Below, piece after piece: positions 1 to 5,431 of a DNA stretch of 7,558 nucleotides. The notes beneath the pieces were generated by a model, which was not told where the DNA came from, ran no database searches, and saw only the letters and a list, made by a program, of their open reading frames with translations. Both the position numbers and the translations under genes were made by a program. The DNA lies in NCBI GenBank assembly GCA_035533375.1, contig DATLTV010000080.1, positions 1-7,558 of the forward strand, read 5' to 3'. Position 1 is the first letter of the stretch, and each line of letters opens with the position of its first letter. The stretch comes from DATLTV01 sp035533375 (GTDB lineage Bacteria; Patescibacteriota; Minisyncoccia; UBA6257; 2-01-FULL-56-20).

Positions 1-9
1 CTTTGCAGG

Positions 10-33
10 TGAACCGCTATTGCATGCGGTTCA
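10..33 (-). terminator. Stem-loop downstream of the GH1 gene, possible terminator
   Basis: A perfect 8-bp inverted repeat (TGAACCGC at 10-17 against GCGGTTCA at 26-33) with an 8-nt loop lies 12 bp beyond the GH1 stop codon. Its position suits a transcription terminator or 3'-end stabilising hairpin for the leftward gene. No T-tract follows in the direction of transcription within the 9 bases left in the window, so it is not a textbook intrinsic terminator. Confidence 0.35.
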
Positions 34-36
34 GCG

Positions 37-52
37 CTTACGAGCTTACGAG
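37..52. repeat. 8-bp tandem duplication over the GH1 stop codon
   Basis: CTTACGAG occurs twice head to tail (37-44 and 45-52). The right copy contains the GH1 stop (TTA on the plus strand at 46-48) and its last codons; the left copy is the first sequence after the gene. This looks like a slippage duplication and does not change the encoded protein. Confidence 0.6.
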
Positions 53-1260
53 CTGATGATTTTCTTGTATTCCCACGCGCTTGGCCGTATCTTTCGTTCC
101 ATTGTTTTATAGTTTACCTCGACGAGTCCAAAGCGTGGCCACTTTCCTTTCGCGAGTTCGACGTTGTCGAGGAGTGACCAGTGAAAGTAGCCGCGTACGT
201 CGACCCCTTCGGCCATCGCTTTCTTCATCCAGTCGATATGGTCCGCGACGAACTTTGCGCGATAGGCATCCCGCGCGTCCGCCACGCCGTTTTCGGTCAC
301 GTAGATCGGCTTTCCGTATTTCGCGAGGTCCGTGAGCATGCGGTAGATGCCTTCGGGATACAATTCCCATCCCACGTCCGATACCTCCCGATTCTCGTTT
401 TTATTGAAACCGTAATCGATGCGGTTCCGGAAATAATAGTTGAGGCCGATGAAATCGATGTCGCGGCGCGTGCGATTCAAGAAGTATCCGTTCCAGAACG
501 CCGCGGCGATGCGCGTGAGCGTGTCATTCACGAAGCCACCCGCGGATTCGAAAAAAACGCGGTCGACGACGGCGCCCACATTGAATGTGCTGTCCACGAG
601 CTTCAACGCATGATAGCCGGCTTCATGCGCGCGCGCGAGGTTCCGAAGCGCCGCGAAAAAAGCGTACGGCCCGCGTTTCTCCGGCGGCCAGATGCCGCGG
701 AAATAGGCTGCGGCCGCGTAGACCTCCGGTTCATTGAGCGTCGCCCAGAATTTTACATCGTGCTTTAGCCGTTCGCCCGTGAATGCGGCGTAACGGGCGA
801 AATATTCCGGAAATTTTTTCGCGCGGACGCCTCCCTTTTTTTCCAGCCAGAGAGGAAGGGTGAAGTGCCAGAGCGTGACGAAGGGCTCCATGCCGCGATC
901 GCGGAGCGCGTCAATGACCTTGCGATAGTGCTCGATCTCCGCATCGTTCCATTTTCCTTCCTCGGGTTCGATGCGCGACCACTCGATTGAGAAGCGATGC
1001 GCATTGTGTCCGAGCGATTTCGCGATGTCGAAATCCTTCTCGAAACGGTTATAATGATCCGCCGCACGCCCGGAAATATAGGTTTCTTCCCGCAGAGGAT
1101 CCGGATCGCCCTTCAAAATAAAATCGGGCAGGGATTCGTCTTTTGCCGCGAGCGCCCTGCGTTTCGCGGTCGCGAGCTCCCACTCGGTCCAATCGTTATG
1201 AATGCCGCCCTCCACCTGCCAGGCGGATGTCGCGGCACCCCAGAAAAACGGATAATCCAT
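46..1260 (-). CDS. Glycoside hydrolase family 1 beta-glycosidase (beta-glucosidase-like)
   Basis: A 404-residue retaining beta-glycosidase of the GH1 TIM-barrel family. It should hydrolyse beta-linked glycosides or oligosaccharides in the cytoplasm, since no signal peptide is visible. Seen in the protein: the N-terminal signature FFWGAATSAWQVEGG (5-19), HRFSIEWSRI (88-97), WHF (131-133), acid/base Glu177 in TLNEP, GLNYY (272-276), nucleophile Glu323 in YVTENG, HWSLLDN (360-366) and a C-terminal WPRFGLVEVN block (374-383). All core active-site elements are present. The family usually has about 440-480 residues; the region between roughly 235 and 270 is shortened, giving a trimmed loop before GLNYY. 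The open frame runs upstream to 1341, but those 27 extra residues are not GH1-like and cover promoter sequence, so ATG at 1260 is chosen. The exact substrate cannot be told. The gene stands alone, divergent from the CA-like gene at 1371. Confidence 0.93.
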   Translation of the reverse strand: MDYPFFWGAATSAWQVEGGIHNDWTEWELATAKRRALAAKDESLPDFILKGDPDPLREETYISGRAADHYNRFEKDFDIAKSLGHNAHRFSIEWSRIEPEEGKWNDAEIEHYRKVIDALRDRGMEPFVTLWHFTLPLWLEKKGGVRAKKFPEYFARYAAFTGERLKHDVKFWATLNEPEVYAAAAYFRGIWPPEKRGPYAFFAALRNLARAHEAGYHALKLVDSTFNVGAVVDRVFFESAGGFVNDTLTRIAAAFWNGYFLNRTRRDIDFIGLNYYFRNRIDYGFNKNENREVSDVGWELYPEGIYRMLTDLAKYGKPIYVTENGVADARDAYRAKFVADHIDWMKKAMAEGVDVRGYFHWSLLDNVELAKGKWPRFGLVEVNYKTMERKIRPSAWEYKKIISS

Positions 1261-1266
1261 GCATTT

Positions 1267-1295
1267 ATTATAAAGAAATATCGGGATAAAGTAGA
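1267..1295 (-). promoter_or_regulatory. Putative sigma70-type promoter of GH1, possibly leaderless
   Basis: On the minus strand a perfect -10 hexamer TATAAT (1272-1267) sits only 6 bases before the GH1 ATG (1260). Initiation 6-8 bases after a -10 would place the transcript start at or next to the start codon, giving a leaderless mRNA. The matching -35 at the usual spacing (TCTACT, 1295-1290) is poor. No SD is present before the ATG, which agrees with a leaderless start. Confidence 0.5.
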
Positions 1296-1296
1296 G
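1273..1296 (+). repeat. Solo half-copy of the atp-spacer repeat in the GH1 promoter region
   Basis: This 24-nt stretch, with core AAATATCGGGATAAAGT, matches at about 19 of 24 positions the right arm of the hairpin between atpG and atpD (4352-4375). It also resembles the right arm between atpA and atpG (5407-5430). No facing left arm is visible here. It overlaps the likely -35 region of the GH1 promoter. It may be a degenerate remnant of the same dispersed element, or shared AT-rich promoter-like sequence. Confidence 0.4.
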
Positions 1297-1301
1297 AGCG
1301 C

Positions 1302-1329
1302 TTGATTTCTTTCCGGAAAGGCGTATACT
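1302..1329 (+). promoter_or_regulatory. Putative sigma70-type promoter of the plus-strand CA-like gene
   Basis: TTGATT (1302-1307) and TATACT (1324-1329) are separated by 16 bp, a good match to -35/-10 consensus (4/6 and 5/6). Initiation near 1336 would leave a leader of about 35 nt that contains the strong SD at 1361-1366. It lies just upstream of the divergent GH1 promoter. Confidence 0.6.
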
Positions 1330-1360
1330 TCTTCCCAGCAATGATTGTCGCCGAGTAAAA

Positions 1361-1366
1361 AGGAGG
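1361..1366 (+). promoter_or_regulatory. Strong Shine-Dalgarno that decides the start at 1371
   Basis: A full AGGAGG ends 4 nt before ATG at 1371. The TTG at 1368, which would extend the frame by one codon, is only 1 nt from the SD and too close to be used. This is the only consensus-strength ribosome binding site seen in the window. Confidence 0.75.
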
Positions 1367-1370
1367 ATTG

Positions 1371-1937
1371 ATGGCGGGACAGTTATCCCATAACGATCTC
1401 GATTTCATAAAGACGCTTCGGCAATCCGGGGTTTTGCAGGATGTGGACGGACACCGCCTCGATCAGCGCAACGGAGTCATTCTCGTAACTTGCGCCGACG
1501 GAGACCGGTTCTACGACATATTCGAGCATCAGGTGAAAATGCAGGCCGGACAAAGGCTTGATCCGCGGATCCATGTACTTTCCTGGCATGGCGGTGCGCT
1601 TGCCTGCGCTCCCCGTTCGCCGGTGAATAAAAGAAAGCGCGCGCACGAAGTGTTCCTCGACCAGATAGCCGATGCGCGGGCGATCAAAGGCATCAATGTC
1701 GTGGCGCTCGACGCGCATGCTCCTTGCGGGGCAGCGGCTTTGGGCAATGTGGATCTTCCGCGATGCATAGCGCTGCACATACGCGCCAAAACCAAAATCA
1801 AGACCCTGAACCAGGGGATCGAGGTGGCCTGCTTCTTCCCCGTCGATTACGGCGGCGGCAAAAAGCGCACCTATTTTCTCTCACGCGCGCGATGGGAAAA
1901 ATGGGCAAAGAAGAACCAGCCTCATCTTGCCGATTGA
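1371..1937 (+). CDS. Beta-carbonic-anhydrase-like small protein, function uncertain
   Basis: A 188-residue soluble protein I cannot name with certainty. Its layout follows the beta-carbonic anhydrase fold: a strand ending in CADGDR (Cys41, Asp43, Arg46), a HGG segment (73-75) where beta-CAs have the conserved Ala-Gly, then a helix and hydrophobic strand leading into HAPCG (His116, Cys119). A C-terminal strand, VACFFPVDYG, is followed by a KKRTYF motif. Cys41, His116 and Cys119 could bind zinc. However, the first motif is C-x-D-x-x-R, one residue longer than the classic C-x-D-S-R, so carbonic anhydrase activity is not assured. The segment with Pro82, Pro85 and many basic residues is also unusual. 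No signal peptide or membrane segment is seen. The gene has its own promoter, a strong SD and a clear terminator, so it is monocistronic. It faces a second CA-like gene 34 bp away. Confidence 0.6.
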   Translation: MAGQLSHNDLDFIKTLRQSGVLQDVDGHRLDQRNGVILVTCADGDRFYDIFEHQVKMQAGQRLDPRIHVLSWHGGALACAPRSPVNKRKRAHEVFLDQIADARAIKGINVVALDAHAPCGAAALGNVDLPRCIALHIRAKTKIKTLNQGIEVACFFPVDYGGGKKRTYFLSRARWEKWAKKNQPHLAD

Positions 1938-1944
1938 GGCATGC

Positions 1945-1973
1945 ACGGGTCCGATCCACGGGCCCGTTTTTTT
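1945..1973 (+). terminator. Rho-independent terminator of the plus-strand CA-like gene
   Basis: ACGGGTCC (1945-1952) pairs with GGGCCCGT (1960-1967) as an 8-bp GC-rich stem with one G-U pair and a 7-nt loop. It is followed by seven T residues (1967-1973). It starts 7 bp after the TGA stop at 1935-1937. The T-tract overlaps the stop codon of the convergent gene (TTA at 1972-1974). Read leftward the T-run becomes an A-run before the hairpin, so it should act mainly on the rightward transcript. Confidence 0.85.
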
Positions 1974-2466
1974 ATGCCGCAGCTCCGAAAGAGGCCTCTT
2001 TCGGGTCGATCTTATAGAGTCCGTCGAAATCAGCGATCACTTTTTCCACTTCGATATCCGGGAATTCCTTTTTTACGTTTTGTTCGGCGGCGTTCAATTC
2101 CGAAGCGAGATAGTCCTGCTCGGCTTTGTGATTATTATTGAATTTTTTCGAGCCGCCATAAGCGCCGCAATCCATGTGCACCATGAGAACGACGCGCTTT
2201 GTTTTATGGAGAAGGATGGATTTTCTGATTTGATCAAGATGCGCGGAAGGATCGGATGAAGCCAGTTCTTTTGCGCCTCCCGCGAATTTTTCATCGTCCG
2301 AATGTCCGAACCCCTTTTTCAATTCCGCAAGGAGAGGGGAAAATCGATCGTCGAAGCACCAGGCGATGAATGCGTCGGCTTCGTAATGCTCTTTGCCCGA
2401 TTCAAACGAAAGTATTTTTTCCATTTTTTTATTTTTCTCCGGTTCCGAAATAGGCGGTTTTTCCAT
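1972..2466 (-). CDS. Beta-carbonic-anhydrase-like protein at the end of the atp operon
   Basis: A 164-residue protein with the zinc-site pattern of beta-carbonic anhydrases, which interconvert CO2 and bicarbonate. Seen: AWCFDDRF with Cys37, Asp39 and Arg41 in the classic C-x-D-x-R spacing; FAGGAKELASS (61-71), like the family's Ala-Gly segment; a hydrophobic strand VVLMVHMDCGAYGG with His97 and Cys100; and a C-terminal strand VEKVIADFDG. Cys37/His97/Cys100 are the expected zinc ligands, and Asp39-Arg41 the dyad. The length is short but close to small archaeal Cab-type enzymes (about 170 aa). No signal peptide is visible. It starts 8 bp after the atpC stop and so probably shares the atp transcript. 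An internal ATG at 2424 (Met15), preceded by GGAG 12 nt upstream, is an alternative start and would keep the whole core. Catalysis is inferred, not shown. Confidence 0.7.
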   Translation of the reverse strand: MEKPPISEPEKNKKMEKILSFESGKEHYEADAFIAWCFDDRFSPLLAELKKGFGHSDDEKFAGGAKELASSDPSAHLDQIRKSILLHKTKRVVLMVHMDCGAYGGSKKFNNNHKAEQDYLASELNAAEQNVKKEFPDIEVEKVIADFDGLYKIDPKEASFGAAA

Positions 2467-2474
2467 GGTACTGT

Positions 2475-2723
2475 CTAATGCCGCTCTTCCACAAGAAACC
2501 GGGCTTCGTTTCCCGAACGGACTTCCAAGAACCCGGAACGCACATCGATATACGATTCTTTGCCCGCTTTATCGACGATCTTCATGACGCCCGGCGCGAG
2601 CACCGAAATAAGCGGCCGGTGGTGGTCGAGGATCGTAATCTCGCCGCTCGTGGTCTTGCAATTGACCTCCGCGGCTTCGCCTTTGAACAAGACTTTTTGG
2701 AGTGAATAGACGCCGAGTTGCAT
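2475..2723 (-). CDS. atpC: F1Fo ATP synthase subunit epsilon, short form
   Basis: An 82-residue epsilon subunit of the central stalk of F1. It couples gamma rotation to the c-ring. The sequence covers the N-terminal beta-sandwich only: SGEITIL (26-32), the HHRPLISVLAPG segment (34-45), and a GFLEVRSGNEARFLVEE end (64-80) corresponding to the conserved last strands. The family is usually 130-140 residues, with a C-terminal helical hairpin that can insert into F1 and inhibit ATP hydrolysis. That domain is wholly absent, and the stop is followed 8 bp on by the next gene, so there is no sign of a broken tail. Short epsilons are known in other bacteria. No SD precedes the ATG. It follows atpD after a 152-bp spacer filled by a repeat. 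Confidence 0.9.
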   Translation of the reverse strand: MQLGVYSLQKVLFKGEAAEVNCKTTSGEITILDHHRPLISVLAPGVMKIVDKAGKESYIDVRSGFLEVRSGNEARFLVEERH

Positions 2724-2773
2724 GGATTCGATCTGTTTTTGGTGTTGGGGTTTTTAGTTATTGCGATACTTTT

Positions 2774-2869
2774 TGTCATCCCGGGCTTGACCCGGGATCC
2801 ATACATTTTGAAATGATTTTTTAAGGTATGGATCCCGGACAAATCGCGCGGCGATTTTCCGGGACGACA
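2774..2869. repeat. Composite palindromic repeat between atpD and atpC
   Basis: The ends are near-perfect inverted repeats (TGTCATCCCGG at 2774-2784 against CCGGGACGACA at 2859-2869, one mismatch). Inside is a perfect 13-bp inverted repeat (CCGGGATCCATAC at 2792-2804 and its complement at 2826-2838) around a 21-nt AT-rich loop. Two small hairpins complete it: CCCGGG twice (2780-2785, 2791-2796), and AAATCGC/GCGATTT with a 3-nt loop (2841-2857). The CCCGGGCTTGACCCGGGATCC core is of a kind I recognise as a widespread dispersed intergenic repeat; one reading frame gives the typical spurious peptide end SRVKPGMT. It fills most of the 152-bp gap (2724-2875); nothing else is seen there. Confidence 0.8.
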
Positions 2870-2875
2870 GATCGG

Positions 2876-4255
2876 TTAGGCCACGGCTGTTTCCGTTATA
2901 TCTCCCTTCAAGTAGAAATTTTCTTCCGATTTTTCGTCGTGCTTGCCGTCCAATATTTCGCGGAAGCTCTTGATCGTATCCTTGAGCGAGACATATTTTC
3001 CCGGGCGGCCGGTAAATGCTTCGGCGACGAAGAATGGCTGCGAGAGGAAGCGCTGGATACGGCGCGCGCGGTCTACGGTTTTGCGGTCGGTTTCCGAAAG
3101 TTCTTCGATGCCGAGAATCGCGATGATGTCCTGCAACTCCTTATAGCGCTGCAACGTTTTCTGGACGTCGCGCGCGACGCCGTAATGTTCTTCGCCCACG
3201 ATCTTCGGGTCCAGGGCGCTCGAGCTCGAGGCGAGAGGATCGACCGCCGGGTAGATGCCGATTTCGGTCAATGCGCGGGAGAGCACGATCGTGGAATCGA
3301 GGTGGCTGAAGGTCGTCGCCGGAGCGGGGTCGGTGATATCGTCCGCGGGCACGTAAATGGCCTGTACGGACGTAATAGAGCCCTTCTTGGTCGAGGTGAT
3401 GCGCTCCTGAAGTTCGGCCATCTCGGACGCCAGCGTCGGCTGATAGCCGACGGCCGAGGGCATGCGGCCGAGAAGCGTTGAAACTTCGGAACCGGCCTGC
3501 GAATAACGGAAAATATTGTCGATGAAAAGAAGGATATTTTTTCCTTCCTCGTCGCGGAAATATTCCGCCATCGTGAGCGCGGAGAGGGCTACGCGCGCGC
3601 GGGCGCCCGGTACTTCGTTCATCTGGCCAAAGACGAGCGCGGTCTTGTCGATAACGCCGGACTCTTTCATTTCGTGATAGAGATCGTTTCCTTCGCGCGT
3701 GCGTTCGCCTACACCGGCAAAAACGGAAGCGCCGCCGCCGACTTCGGCGACATTTCTGATCAGTTCCTGGAGTAATACCGTTTTGCCCACGCCCGCGCCG
3801 CCGAACAGCCCCACTTTGCCGCCCTTGATGAACGGGCAGATGAGGTCGATTACCTTGATGCCGGTTTCGAAGACTTCCACTTTCGTCGATTGCTCCGTGA
3901 ATTTCGGCGCATCGCGATGGATCGGTAAATATTTTTTGAAAGGTTTTTGCGGTTTTGTGAGCGGGCGGCCCAAGACATCGAAAATATTACCCAGCACTTC
4001 ATCGCCCACGGGCACTTCAATCATCTTGCCCGTATCTTCGGCTTCCGCCCCGCGGTTCAAGCCGTCGGTCGGCGCCATGGAGATCGCCCGGACCTTGCCC
4101 GGTTCGAGATGCTTCACGACCTCGACTAAAATATCGCCGCTCCCAAGCTTGACCTTCAATGCGTTATAAATGGGCGGGAGCTTCGTTTCCTCGCCGAAGT
4201 CGATGTCGACTACGGGTCCGATTACTTGCGTTATTTTACCGATTTTGTTTGGCAT
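2876..4255 (-). CDS. atpD: F1Fo ATP synthase subunit beta (catalytic)
   Basis: A 459-residue catalytic subunit of F1, full length for the family. It binds and converts ADP + Pi and ATP at the alpha/beta interface. Seen: N-terminal barrel GKITQVIGPVVDIDF (6-20); Walker A GGAGVGKT (152-159, Lys158); GERTREGNDLY with catalytic Glu184; Walker B ILLFID (Asp246); RYSQAGSEVSTLLGRMPSAVGYQP (250-273 region); and the alpha/beta family signature PAVDPLASSS (336-345). One departure: the next residue is Ser346 where the family normally has Arg (PAVDPLxSxSR). This was read from clear codons and does not break the frame. The C-terminal helical domain contains the ELSETDRKTVDRARRIQRFLSQPF block. No SD is present before the ATG. 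The gene lies between two long repeat-bearing spacers. Confidence 0.98.
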   Translation of the reverse strand: MPNKIGKITQVIGPVVDIDFGEETKLPPIYNALKVKLGSGDILVEVVKHLEPGKVRAISMAPTDGLNRGAEAEDTGKMIEVPVGDEVLGNIFDVLGRPLTKPQKPFKKYLPIHRDAPKFTEQSTKVEVFETGIKVIDLICPFIKGGKVGLFGGAGVGKTVLLQELIRNVAEVGGGASVFAGVGERTREGNDLYHEMKESGVIDKTALVFGQMNEVPGARARVALSALTMAEYFRDEEGKNILLFIDNIFRYSQAGSEVSTLLGRMPSAVGYQPTLASEMAELQERITSTKKGSITSVQAIYVPADDITDPAPATTFSHLDSTIVLSRALTEIGIYPAVDPLASSSSALDPKIVGEEHYGVARDVQKTLQRYKELQDIIAILGIEELSETDRKTVDRARRIQRFLSQPFFVAEAFTGRPGKYVSLKDTIKSFREILDGKHDEKSEENFYLKGDITETAVA

Positions 4256-4283
4256 AAATGTTCTATCTACTTTTTCATATCCA

Positions 4284-4375
4284 CCTTATCTCTATTTTTC
4301 TCAACTTTATCTCGCGTAACAGATTATGAGATATACAGTTGAGGTAAGGTAGAGAAATATCGAAATAAAGTTGCG
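4284..4375. repeat. Imperfect hairpin repeat between atpG and atpD
   Basis: The 126-bp spacer (4256-4381) holds a long, imperfect, AT-rich inverted repeat. The paired blocks are ATCTC (4309-4313) with GAGAT (4328-4332), CTCAAC (4300-4305) with GTTGAG (4338-4343), and TCTCTA (4289-4294) with TAGAGA (4350-4355), separated by small internal loops. Its right arm (GAGATATACAGTTGAG at 4328-4343 and GAGAAATATCGAAATAAAG at 4352-4370) closely resembles the right arm of the atpA/atpG spacer, so the two form one repeat family. No T-run follows leftward, so it is not an obvious terminator. It may be a mobile palindrome or an mRNA stability or processing element. Confidence 0.6.
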
Positions 4376-4381
4376 CCATAT

Positions 4382-5323
4382 TTAATGCAGTGCTTCCGCT
4401 CCGGCCGTGATCTCCGTGAGTTCGCGCGTGATCGACGCCTGACGCGATTTATTGTACACGAGATTCAGGTCTTCCGAAAGCTCGCTTGCGTTGTCCGATG
4501 CGCTTTTCATCGCCATGCGCCGGGCAGAATGTTCCGAGGCGTTGGCTTCGAGGATCGCGTGATATACCCGGATTTTCAGGAGTTCCGGCGCAAGCTCCGC
4601 AAGCACCGCGGCGGGGGAGGGTTCGATGATATAATCCCTTGCCGTGTCTTCGAAGAACGATTCCGTTTTCGCGTATTCCGAATAACGTCCGGCGCGGGGG
4701 ATGGTGTCTTTGATGGAAAGTTTCACCGCTTCGTAATCGATGGGAAGGAATTCGCGAAAGACGGCATCCTGGCGGAGCGCCGTTACGAAGGTCGTGAAAA
4801 AGGCGAAGAGCTGGTCGAAGTCTTCGCGCAGATAGCCGGAAATGAGGGCGTCCGCGATTGGCGTTACCTCTTCGAGTTTCGTGAAATCGCCGACGCGCGT
4901 GAAACTTGCGCCGACGCGCATCTTGCGCCGCTCGAGATAGCTTTTCGCTTTTTGCCCCACGGCGATGAAAGAATATTCCGGGCCGCGCGGATCAATACGG
5001 TTCTCTTTTATATAACGCTCGAAGGCGCGGATCACGGCGCCGTTGAAGGAGCCCGCGAGACCTTTGTCGGAAGTGACGATCATGAACGCGGTCTTTTTAA
5101 CCGGGCGTTTTTTGAGTAGTGCCGGAAGCGGCTCCGCTTCGCCGCCGAGTTTCGAAAGAATGCCGAGCAATTCGAGCGCGGTATAGGAATAGGGGCGCGA
5201 AGCGAGCGCAATCTCCTGGGCGCGGCGCATCTTCGTCGCCGCAACCATTTCCATCGCCTTCGTGATCTGTCCGATATTTTGGACGCTTCGGATGCGCCGT
5301 TTTAAGTTTTGTGCGGATTCCAT
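4382..5323 (-). CDS. atpG: F1Fo ATP synthase subunit gamma
   Basis: A 313-residue rotor shaft subunit that turns inside the alpha3beta3 head and links it to epsilon and the c-ring. Seen: the N-terminal long helix with ITKAMEMVAATKMRRAQ (20-36); the Rossmann-like middle domain starting at FMIVTSDKGLAGSFN (80-94); and the well-conserved C-terminal helix spanning about 252-312, with SEHSARRMAMKSASDNA and NKSRQASITRELTEI. The length is slightly above the usual 285-300. ATG at 5323 is chosen because it begins the conserved N-terminal helix; only a weak GGA lies upstream. The gene sits between two spacers (108 and 126 bp) carrying related hairpins, which is unusual for an atp operon. Confidence 0.97.
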   Translation of the reverse strand: MESAQNLKRRIRSVQNIGQITKAMEMVAATKMRRAQEIALASRPYSYTALELLGILSKLGGEAEPLPALLKKRPVKKTAFMIVTSDKGLAGSFNGAVIRAFERYIKENRIDPRGPEYSFIAVGQKAKSYLERRKMRVGASFTRVGDFTKLEEVTPIADALISGYLREDFDQLFAFFTTFVTALRQDAVFREFLPIDYEAVKLSIKDTIPRAGRYSEYAKTESFFEDTARDYIIEPSPAAVLAELAPELLKIRVYHAILEANASEHSARRMAMKSASDNASELSEDLNLVYNKSRQASITRELTEITAGAEALH

Positions 5324-5356
5324 GGTGGTTCCAATGCAATATTTTTCTACTTTTCT

Positions 5357-5430
5357 TTATCTTTCTCCATTTTTATCTCGTGCCAACGATCGAGAGATAT
5401 AAAGTGGAGAAATATAGAGATAAGGTTGTG
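5357..5430. repeat. Imperfect hairpin repeat between atpA and atpG
   Basis: The 108-bp spacer (5324-5431) contains nested inverted repeats: TTTCTCCA (5362-5369) with TGGAGAAA (5405-5412), perfect over 8 bp; ATCTC (5375-5379) with GAGAT (5394-5398); and TTATC (5357-5361) with GATAA (5419-5423). Its right arm GAGATATAAAGTGGAG (5394-5409) matches 14 of 16 bases of 4328-4343, the equivalent arm of the next spacer. The hairpin has no following T-run in the direction of transcription. The family is not one I recognise. Confidence 0.65.
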
Positions 5431-5431
5431 A

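Noticed and set aside
181..768. 195-codon plus-strand open frame opposite GH1
   Set aside because: Antisense to catalytic GH1 sequence; no RBS, promoter or recognisable motif.
1261..1341. 27-residue N-terminal extension of GH1 from ATG at 1341
   Set aside because: GH1 proteins begin just before the FxWGxATSA motif, as with ATG 1260. The extension covers the -10 element and promoter of the divergent gene.
1368..1370. TTG start one codon before ATG 1371
   Set aside because: It lies 1 nt from the SD, too close for initiation; ATG 1371 has a workable 4-nt spacing.
2582..2842. 86-codon minus-strand frame running from the atpD/atpC repeat into atpC
   Set aside because: Its start is repeat-encoded (the SRVKPGMT type) and the rest is out of frame with atpC; a spurious product.
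2828..3481. 217-codon plus-strand open frame opposite the end of atpD
   Set aside because: It begins in the palindromic repeat and runs antisense to conserved AtpD sequence; no domain or RBS.
4385..5119. 244-codon plus-strand open frame opposite atpG
   Set aside because: Antisense shadow of a conserved gamma subunit, with Arg- and Phe-rich low-information translation.
4256..5431. The two AT-rich hairpins considered as intrinsic terminators inside the operon
   Set aside because: Neither has a GC-rich stem followed by a T-run in the leftward direction, and essential F1 genes lie downstream.
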